Shown in pieces: positions 56,550-64,000 of a DNA stretch of 64,000 bases. A program made the translations under genes and the position numbers. Under the pieces are notes generated by a model. That model made no database searches. It had not been told where the DNA came from and saw only the letters and a list, made by a program, of their open reading frames with translations. How positions within the stretch are numbered: position 1 is the first letter of the stretch; the number at the start of each line of letters is the position of its first letter. This stretch comes from Nephrocerus scutellatus (Eukaryota > Arthropoda > Insecta > Diptera > Pipunculidae), in the NCBI GenBank assembly GCA_947095585.1, contig OX352763.1, positions 32,599,462 through 32,663,461 on the forward strand, in the 5' to 3' direction.

Positions 56550-59200
56550 GTGTATGCGTGTATTTTTGTTTGGCCTGTTGCTGAATTGCAAGCAGAGATC
56601 GATTCTTGGACATCTGACGAAAAAGATAATGACAATGGTCATAATGCTGATGAAATAAATATCATAATAACTCCACCAAATCAAGTTGATAATATTAGTG
56701 AGGACGAAGAGATAGACGATAATGCGTTCAATTACTTCACGATCAAAATCAATTGCCTAACCCTAATGAAATGCCTGGATAGTTTGAAGTGGAATACGTT
56801 TATGAAGATGACAATGAAAATCTTCCAGCAGTTGGTGAGACAGAAATCGAGCAAGAGGAAATGGAAGTCGAAGAGGAGCCGTCAACTCCTTCGTTCTCGT
56901 CGTGCTTTGATAAATACGGGTACTAAATGGAGCCACGCAAAAGGTTACAGTTTTGCCAACCAGACAAACAATACTGAAAAGGAAGGCCAGAAGGCATTGT
57001 TTGAGAAAATTGGTTGGTTTGCTTCACATATTCTCTTGTTGTTATGAAATCTTATACACATGGTTCTATTTTGATAGCTTCATATTCTCCATTGCAATTA
57101 TGGGAATGTTTCTTCGATTCAGAAAATTTGCAAATGATTGTCGATGATACGAACGAATATTCTCAGCCACAATTGAAGAAATGAGAACATTTCTTGGAAT
57201 CTTATACGTAACAGGATATCATACATTGCCCACCATCGAGTCGTATTGGTCTAATAAAGCAATGTTGGGATGTCAATTCATCAAAGATGCAATGAGTAGA
57301 GACAGATTAGGACGTATCAAGCAAAACATACACGTTTGCGATAATTTGCACCTTAACAAAGATGAGAAATGCGCAAAGGTTACTCCATTGAATGATGCCT
57401 TGAATAAAAGATTCATGCAATTTTTATTCATTTTATTCATAATCTCCGAATCGATGAGATCGATGATAGGATACTATGATCGACATAGTTTGAAAATGAT
57501 CATCAGAGGCAAGCCAATCAGATTTGGATACAAACATTGAGTCATAGCTTCAGCTGGTGGGTATTGCTTCTCTTTTGTACCGTATGCTGGTGCCTCGGCC
57601 AACAATGATCCTCATTATGGACTTGGAGAGAATGTATTTAGTTCTGCGGTTGTTGGGGGTAATGGCAGATCCATCCAGACACAATGTCACTTTCGATAAT
57701 TTTTTCACCAGCCATAAGTTGTTGTGTACGTTGACTGAGAAGGGATATTTTGCTACAATTGCACAAATAATGCACCTCTGATGGATGTGAAATCTATGGA
57801 AAAAAAAATAGCCCATAAAAATTAAAATTTTTCATCTAAATTCTCTAATCGCAGAAATTGATATGGGAGCCCCTCGATCCTGGGTAAATTTTATTTTATT
57901 TTTTTATTGTAGGAGAAAATAATCGAGAGACATTTGACATCAGATGTCAAATTTGAAAAAAATTTGAAAATGCTCAGATCATTTTATTCTGAGCACTTAG
58001 AGCACATCACGCTCATAATCTGAGCAAATAAGACTGTAAGTTGATATCGACAACAAAAAACGACATCTATAAAAAATTCTCTCTCCACCAACAAAACCAA
58101 GCAGCGCAGCCGACTGCGCAGCACACACCGCACAGAGTCATTAAAGAAGGACGGTATCTGATTCCACTTTATAATATTTAAAAAAATTTATAAGGGCCTT
58201 GCGGCCGAACCCGGGGCCCGATCACTACCAAATTTTAGAAAAAATATTGTTTATTGGGTATACACATGTGTGTAAAATTTAAAATCGTGTAATTTTTATT
58301 TTAAATTTGTATGGGAGCCCCACGAACCCGGGGCCTGATCACTTCCAAATTTTAAAGGAAAGTATTGTCACCGGCAATACATATGTGTACAAAATTTCAG
58401 GAAAATCGGGCTTTAGGAAGTGCGTTAAAAATTGATAATTAAAAAAAAAATTCGGGTAAAATCGGGTCCGAGGGGCCTCAAAGAATAGTATTGTCACCGG
58501 AAATATACATGTGTGCAAAATTTCAATAAAATTGGGCAATGGGAAGTGGGTTAAAAATTGATCAGAAAATCTGACCAGCCAGCCAGCCACCCAGCCACCC
58601 ACCCAGCCAGCCACGTGTACGCGAAATTAATATAGAGAATTTAAAAACGCTCGAGAATCCTCAGACTTTTGTTTTGACAAAAACAACAACATTATCGCAG
58701 TTCGTTGGAACGACAATTCTGTTGTGCCCATGATCGTTGAGCTAATGTGTCGAGCGAAATGATTTGATCGCAAACAGCGTAAGATGGCATTGATTGACCA
58801 ATCTGCACATGGGTGGCGTGGATTTATTTGATAATGCGATGAATAATTATTGTATTCGAGTCCGTGGCAAAGAATGGTATTGGCCGCTACTTACAAATGC
58901 CTAAGACGCTGCTATTGTAAACGCGTCGAAGCTACATTGTATCTATCAGAAAACTGCTGGCGAACCAACAATGGGCCAATTTGATTTCCGTGTCAGCGTT
59001 GTTGAATCTTTGGTCACAATTCCGGAAAATCGTACGGATGCGTCAAATGTGATATGACCCTTCACCCAAAAAGATGCTTTTTAGAGTTTCATGTTGGCAC
59101 TGCAACTGCATTCAGATATGTTTGTGGGGAATAAAGTGGTCATCGAATAAAACTTTCTTCAAAGTTACCCCAAAAGACGTGACTAAAGTCAAAAAAGCTC
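56550..59200 (+). pseudogene. piggyBac-type transposase remnant (DDE_Tnp_1_7 family)
   Basis: Acidic N-terminal region (56550-56740; DSWTSDEKDNDNGH, NISEDEEIDDNAF). Core pieces: TFLGILYVTGYHTLPTIESY with SNKAMLGCQFIKDAMSRDRL (57181-57300), a region around the first Asp in mixed frames (about 57450), GKPIRFGYKH, ASAGGYCFSFVPYAG in another frame, and HNVTFDNFFTSHKLLCTLTE with KGYFATIA (57680-57770, second Asp). After the array insertion come LFDNAMNNYCIRVRGKEWYW and EPTMGQFDFRVSVVESLVTI (58815-59020). Several frameshifts make it inactive. The function of the family is precise cut-and-paste transposition at TTAA. Confidence 0.75.
57812..58640 (-). repeat. Terminal-conserved array element, second copy (inverse)
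   Basis: In minus orientation it repeats the layout of 41566-43050: left end TTTTTAAATTCTCTATAT (58640 backwards), a GGCTGG(GT)-type minisatellite (58570-58610), tcaatttttaacccacttcc, three to four units with acacatgtgt and cccgg/gcccc segments, and the right end gattagagaatttagatgaa to tttttatgggc (57812). The unit number differs (about 4 versus 12) and the minisatellite motif differs, but both ends match. It interrupts the piggyBac transposase between TIAQ.. and the segment resuming after 58640. Confidence 0.75.
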
Positions 59201-59342
59201 AATAAACCATGATATTGGATACGATTTTTCATAATGTTGGTTAAATAAACCCTTTTTCTTTCATTTTTGATATTAAAACTGGGTTTTTTAATTGAAAAAA
59301 AAACCCAAAATCATTTATTTTTAGAATCAATGCGCGGAATGT

Positions 59343-59487
59343 GTAGAAAAATATCCAAGCGGTAAAATCACACCTGCGCGCCAGGTGAGTTATCTAACCC
59401 GGACCTTTATATTTTTATTAGATAGAGGACCTATCAGGGTAGTAGGCACTCGAAGGTTTTCCTGACTTTTCATTTCCCCAATTTTCC
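59343..59487. repeat. Dispersed 135-145 bp repeat, copy 2
   Basis: Same orientation and nearly the same sequence as 54621-54755, with 10 extra bases forming the palindrome CACCTGCGCGCCAGGTG at about 59370-59386. It lies in the 3' part of the piggyBac-like element. Confidence 0.75.
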
Positions 59488-59751
59488 AGGGGCTCTCAAA
59501 GGTCAATTTTCTGGTTTTGAAATTTTGTTCAAGTTTGACCCCCCCTATAGCTTGAAGATACACCCCACACCACTACAATTTTTTTCTAATGTAACCTCAT
59601 CCTTTGTCTATTTAATACACAAAACTAATTTGCTCTACTTATTACCTGGTACCTGGTGGAATTTTTTGAAAAATACTCTATCTTGTACCTCTATAATTAT
59701 ACCCAACCGCGGTTAATGGGTTAATCTGTTTTTAGCAGTAGTAAGTAGTGG

Positions 59752-60038
59752 CGCCGTGGCTCAGTGGATAGGAGCATGGACTGCTGAGCAGGGGGTTCAT
59801 GGTTCGAAACCCAGTAACACCAAAGTATTTTTCACGGTGTCCCACCTCTCGCGAAAGTTTGACAAACGTCCGAGAGTAATAACTTGTCACTGAAAGCTTC
59901 TCAATTCGCCGTTCGGATCCGGCATTAAATTGTAGGTCCCTTCTATTTGTGTGCAAAAATATGCATGCTTCAACACAAATGGTTGCGAGAAGTCAGGCCT
60001 TGGACCGCATGGTCTGTCGCGCCCTATATTATTATTAA
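59752..60038 (+). repeat. tRNA-derived SINE, complete copy
   Basis: About 287 bp, same layout as 37370-37660: A box region gtggctcagtggatagg at 59758, B box ggttcgaaacc at about 59802, body blocks including gagagtaataacttgtcact and aattcgccgttcggatccgg, two cacaaatgg-type repeats, ggtctgtcgcgcc and an attattatt end. It differs from the 37370 copy at scattered positions. Confidence 0.87.
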
Positions 60039-60949
60039 GAGGGCAATAAGACTTAAAAGGACAAAATGAAACTGTGCTGTAGCAGAATAGTTTGTCGGCA
60101 ACTCTGGCTGACACAGAAGAAGATCTTAATATGTACAAAAGGTTCAGTTCAACATCCCTATATGCAACACATTTTTCCCATGCTGTTATGCTCCTTAAGC
60201 ACCTTAATCAAGCCAAAGGAAAACACAATTCCAAAATGGTAAACGATGCACGCAGACTGAGACTTCATTCATTGACTTTGCCGTTCAGCAGTAAAGGTGA
60301 GGCACGACTTAAATTTGTAAGTACGTGTATCTAAAAAACGAAGAAAAAACCCATCGCAGTGGCAGCAAACGGTAGTTGGAAATTCTTGAATGAAAATGTT
60401 CAAGAAAATAGCAGACTCCAATGCAATGCAGAAAATCCAAACGGCTTACCACTTACCTACATATACATACATATGTTATGTATGGCTTGCACGCCAACCA
60501 GTGTTGGCGTTGCAGCAATGTAAGCAACTTGGATGGACCGCGCATACCTGATGGAACTCAAAGATAACAATTGCGCTTGTCTGCAGTTCGCGCAAATGGC
60601 ATGAATTATGTGGCCCTTCTACGATGTTATGCCTGTCATTGTCCTACAAAGAATGCTAACCACAGCTTCTTATCAAAGAAAAACAATACGGAAATCTTCC
60701 ATTCCTGTGGGATATTAACTTTTTTACTTGTTGCCCTCTAAATTGTTGCAATAATAAATAGAATCAGTTCTCACCTATTGAAAGTTTGCAAATGAAAAAT
60801 TGTTACACAGATCAGCAGTTCTTGTTGCTAAGAAGTTGCCATTTATTTTGCGCAAAGAGGCAAAGATAACGACAAATTTTGAAAAAGAGAGAATTTTGAA
60901 TTTCTGCGTAAACAAAGCAAGTAACATTTAATTGCTAAGCCAACATCGA
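60039..60949. other. Unassigned sequence, no supported gene
   Basis: An 80-codon plus-strand frame (60092-60334) has no recognised domain and no homologous context. The rest is AT-rich with catacatac microsatellite traces at about 60459-60482. Confidence 0.4.
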
Positions 60950-61185
60950 AAATCATCATCATCACATTTGGCTTTACAACAGGGTTGTGGTCCTGGACTT
61001 CTGCCAAAAACTTTCCACTAGTTCCTATGTCAAGTTGATGTTTGGTATTCATAAACTCAATATGTCGGTCTATGTCATCCTTCCAGCGTAAGCGTCCGGC
61101 CTTGCTGTCGTGTTACATAAATTCTACATAGGAAGGTGCTAATGTGAGGTAGCAGTCCTGCCCGCCGGAGTAAAATAAAGCCCAG
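60950..61185 (-). repeat. RTE-type LINE 3' end with (ATG)n tail
   Basis: On the minus strand it ends in tgatgatgatgatt, preceded by gccaaatg and by the segment matching 6600-6735 (tcatccttccagcgtaag on the plus strand). 5' truncated and diverged. Confidence 0.65.
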
Positions 61186-61194
61186 TCAACATAT

Positions 61195-62030
61195 ATCACG
61201 GGCTTCTACAAGGGGATGGATTGAAGTGCATTGACTTACACCTGGCTTTGGAGAAAGTGATCCGTGATTCTGATGTAACGGCGAGAGTACATAAGTTAAG
61301 ATAGATATTGGCTCACGCAGATGATATTGATATCATTGGTAGATATCCGACAACATCAAGTTCGAGCGGGCGGCACAAAATCTGGCGCTGCACATAAATG
61401 AAATGAAAGCACATAGTGGCCATGTTTTCGAGCAGAAGATCCAACATTGGTCTCTTAAGCGCCAACTTGAAGGAGTGCAATCCTTTTATTATCTCAGGTT
61501 CAATTAAATTAGCCGATAACAGCATGGGACCATAATATAAAATTCGTTGCGACAGACCATTGCGGTGCAAGGCCTTACTTCTCGCAACCATTTGTGTTGA
61601 GCATGAATATTTTTACACACAAATGGAGGGACCTACAATTTAATGCCGGATCCGAACGGCGAATTGAGAAGCATTCCGTGACAAGTTATTACTCTCGGAA
61701 CGTTTGTCACCCATTCGCGAGAGGTGGGACACCGTGAAAAATACTCTTGGTGTTACTGGGATTCGAACCAAGAACTCCCTGCTCAGATCCACTGAGCCAC
61801 AATTGTTTACGGTCCCACATGGTTTAAAACCCACTAATCCTACTTTATTATGTCAAGACTCTTCAAAGCAAAGAAATTAACAAAGTTGTTTAGGACATTG
61901 GTCATACCATTACTTACATATAGCTCCGAAACGCTTATCAAAAAATACTTTGACACTGTTCGATAGAAAAGTCTTACGGAGAATTGTTGGCCCTATATGT
62001 GAGTAAGAACGATTGCGGACGCTATAAGGT
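61195..62030 (+). pseudogene. RTE-type LINE RT fragment interrupted by a SINE
   Basis: Plus-strand similarity to 5860-6480: ggggatggattg, ctttggagaaagtgatccgt, gattctgatgtaacggcgag, gctcacgcagatgatattga (YADDIDI-like, better preserved than at 5455), agcagaagatccaacattgg, ataacagcatggga and, after the SINE, tgtcaagactcttcaaa, ttggtcataccattacttac, aattgttggccctatatgtg. The frame is broken. The SINE at 61533-61802 splits it, so it is older than the SINE insertion. Confidence 0.7.
61533..61802 (-). repeat. tRNA-derived SINE, inserted in RTE fragment
   Basis: Inverse copy from gcgacagaccattgcggtgc (tail side) to actgagccac (tRNA-like head, 61802). It has the B box as gggattcgaacc near 61759 and all body blocks. 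About 270 bp. Flanking sequences belong to one RTE copy, which gives the order of events. Confidence 0.82.
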
Positions 62031-62612
62031 TAATGCTACACGAGCTATGAGTATACAGAGAACCAATGGAATATAGTGCACACGAACGCCCGAGACCAAA
62101 AAGAAGTCGGTATTGTCGCGCGAACTGTTTTACCCAGCGACTTCCCTCCATGGCGCGCAAGCCGTAGAGCGTCATGAGGGGCACTGTTATATATCAAAAT
62201 GAACACACGAGCTTCCGAATGGGAGCGCGTCATTAAAAATTTAATTTTTCAAAGGCAAGGTGAGTCTTATGCATTTTTTTGCTTTGTTTTTTTTTTTTTT
62301 TGTAATACATAAATTAAGTGAACGATTTTAGGAAAGGAAATCAGTGATAGTCAGATTGATGTTTAAAGAATGATAGTGGAGAAACGAGAAAGACCGGAAT
62401 TGTATTTTGTCTTCTTTCCTTTTTTTATTCTTTTTGCAACACAGTATAAAAATAAAATATTATTTTGAACTACATCCATCTTGAATGACCAAACTAAGCT
62501 AACAAGCATGATCAGCACATATGCTGTCGAGGAGCGGTCAATATACAGCTCGTGTGACAACAATGAAATTGTTCCCGTGGCGTGCGGCCATTTCGGAGCT
62601 CGTGTGGCATTA
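62031..62612. mobile_element. MITE-like element with 16-bp TIRs and subterminal repeats
   Basis: TAATGCTACACGAGCT at 62031-62046 and its reverse complement AGCTCGTGTGGCATTA at 62597-62612 differ at one position. The core motif cacacgagct recurs inside at about 62204-62215 and inverted at about 62548-62557, like subterminal binding motifs of a DNA transposon. The 582-bp interior has no recognised protein. No target duplication is confirmed. RTE sequence lies on the left. Confidence 0.55.
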
Positions 62613-62639
62613 GCCGTAGGCTAATTCAATGTCAACCTA

Positions 62640-63055
62640 TATAGGAGAAGATAGAGCAGGTGTACATGGCGCGAACTCTTTGGTAGAACTTCTGCGCCTG
62701 GTACTTTCCTCGCTCTCTTTTTTTTTCGAGCTCACAGACGAGACTCTTCTACCCGTATGCTTTATTTCGCCATGTTTTCATATATTCTTATCTCTTTATA
62801 TTCTATTCTTTGAATACCAGCCCCAGGTCTTACTATCCATATGAATTGTGGGCTAGTCCGAGGGAAGCTGTGTTACTCGAATCTGATTCTGATGGTGACG
62901 CAAACCGCTCTCGGAGCTCCATACCAACAAGATAGTAGCCCGAGTCGAAGTTGCCACCTCGGTACCTTTGTACCGTCATCAGATTCAGGTTGTGTAGACG
63001 GTATATCAATTCTTTGTCTATTTAATTGCGAGTGGCTTCATCAGAAAATAACCTG
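62640..63055 (-). pseudogene. RTE-type LINE endonuclease-linker fragment
   Basis: The minus strand of 62900-63055 matches 6735-6850 (gaagccactcgcaa, cctgatgacggtac, tgtaccgaggtg-like, ggtatggtgctccg-like). The part around 62640-62770 matches 7240-7320 (cgcgcc..tcttggtagaacttc). The centre is deleted. Frames are broken. Confidence 0.6.
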
Positions 63056-63299
63056 AAGGCTTTGTAAATACTCGTACGCGCAAACCTTGTACTCGCAATT
63101 ATTACTGGCTGCCATCTCTATGACCTATATTGTCATTAGTTTTCTCGTGTAAACTATGGGCGCAAATGTACTGCCAGAATACTGACTCCTGGCCTATTTA
63201 AAAGCTTTTATTTTAACTTGCCGGTGTCTGTCTGTCTATCGGTTTATATTGTCAACCTTTTTTCATTCTAATGCTGTTTATTGAGAGTCTCGTACGTGT
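63056..63299. other. Unassigned sequence next to minisatellite
   Basis: Includes aacttgccggtgtctgtctg at about 63218, resembling the edge of the repeat type at 13860-14100. No gene. Confidence 0.35.
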
Positions 63300-63835
63300 T
63301 TTTGTGGTAGGATTTTACGGGGCGAGGCTTGAGAGGGGTATTTAAGGGGTCTTGAAGGGGTCTTACTGCAGAGGGTTTGCGGGGCTTTTGAGAGAGTCTT
63401 AATGGGGTCTTTTGGGGGCGTGTTGAAGGAGTCTTGTGGGAGTGTTAAGAGGGTCTTAGGAGAGTCTTAAGGGGGTCTTGAAGGATCTTAAGAGGATTTT
63501 GAGGATATCTTGTGGGGTATTTGAAGGCAGTTAAGCGGATATTATTAGGGTCTTGATGGGTGCTGTAGAGGTCTGGAGTTGGTCTTTTGTTGGGGTCTTG
63601 ATGGCGGTTTGAGGGGTTCTATGGGGGGTCATGAGGGATCTTAAAGTTGTATTGAGTGGGATTCGAGGGGGTCTTGAGGTGGCCTTTAGCGGGGTTTTGA
63701 AGATGTTTTGATGGGTTCTTACGTGCGGTCTTAATGGAGTTATGAGGTTGTAATTGGGGGTCCCGAGAGGGGTCTTAAGGCGGTTATGAGGTAGCCTTGG
63801 GTTTTTTTTTTGACTCAATGAGTAGCTTTTTGGGG
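63300..63835. repeat. Degenerate GGGGTCTT minisatellite
   Basis: More than 500 bp composed of variable units of about 10-25 bp around ggggtctt, gagggtctta, gggtcttgaagg and similar, strongly G-rich on the plus strand. The minus-strand open frame (63531-63818) is low-complexity translation of these units, not a gene. A short relative is at 13980-14030 in the other orientation. Confidence 0.8.
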
Positions 63836-64000
63836 TCTCGATATTCCTATACGATCCCCATGTTATTGAATTTTTATGTATTTCAACTAAAAGCTATAAA
63901 ATAATATAACATTAAATAAAAACATAAACAATTTAGATGGTGGTCTACTTAGTGCAATTAGAAGACTTGTTGAAAAAATAAATGAAAATTGCTGAAATGT
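63836..64000. other. AT-rich end of window
   Basis: No feature seen in the last 165 bp. Confidence 0.5.

Larger units (their letters stand above)
56330..59720 (+). mobile_element. Degenerate piggyBac-like element with TTAA duplications
   Basis: Flanked by TTAA at 56326-56329 and 59721-59724. Inverted ends begin CCCATGACCC (56330) and CCCATTAACC (minus strand from 59720), which fits the CCC...GGG ends and TTAA target of piggyBac elements. The interior is a broken plus-strand transposase. It has been invaded by an array element (57812-58640) and carries a copy of the 59343 repeat. Total length 3391 bp. It lies upstream of the first recognised miniature-like exon, probably in its first intron. 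Confidence 0.72.

Noticed and set aside
63531..63818. 95-codon minus-strand frame rich in Thr, Pro and Arg
   Set aside because: It is low-complexity translation of the GGGGTCTT minisatellite.

Overview
The window looks like dipteran nuclear DNA, most plausibly a true fruit fly (Tephritidae). That attribution is an inference: the two host genes read like counterparts of Drosophila dusky and miniature, the DNA is AT-rich with large introns, and one transposon is of the DD41D (rosa) type known from tephritids. There is no operon structure and no sign of bacterial or organellar sequence.

Two host genes can be reconstructed exon by exon, both encoding single-pass membrane proteins with a zona pellucida (ZP) domain. 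The plus-strand gene (dusky-like, dy) has coding exons at 498-557, 18317-18482 and 23524-25010. Together they give 570 codons: a signal peptide, a Pro-rich segment, the ZP domain, a furin-type site, a transmembrane helix and a short tail. The minus-strand gene (miniature-like, m) has coding exons at about 56138-55985, 55869-55742, 52943-52796, 49565-49443 and 45318-43901. They give about 656 codons and lack only the first exon. The genes are convergent, with about 18.9 kb between their stop codons. In Drosophila the m/dy pair acts together in apical membrane and cuticle shaping of wing epidermal cells.

Almost everything else is transposon debris lying in the introns and between the genes. Non-LTR retrotransposons dominate: an RTE-type family ending in (ATG)n, LOA/R1-type elements with RNase H, a Jockey-type copy at 39.3-41.3 kb, CR1/Jockey-like remnants, and a second RTE-like type at 50.3-52.3 kb. 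DNA transposons include a complete-ended DD41D mariner (10406-11707) with one frameshift, a relic of the same type (45.7-46.6 kb), a degenerate piggyBac-like element with TTAA duplications (56330-59720), and several MITE-like elements. A tRNA-derived SINE of about 290 bp has at least five copies and a tail fragment.

The most unusual structures are repeats. One family has conserved ends around a GC-rich minisatellite and a variable array of about 120-bp units (41566-43050, 57812-58640, partial 36965-37075). A tandem repeat at 8.9-9.66 kb carries a near-perfect 33-nt palindrome. Two MITE copies lie side by side, one with an 8-bp target duplication. I found no rRNA or functional tRNA gene, no CRISPR array and no clearly new protein system. 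One coding-like stretch (27790-28590, minus) remains unidentified.
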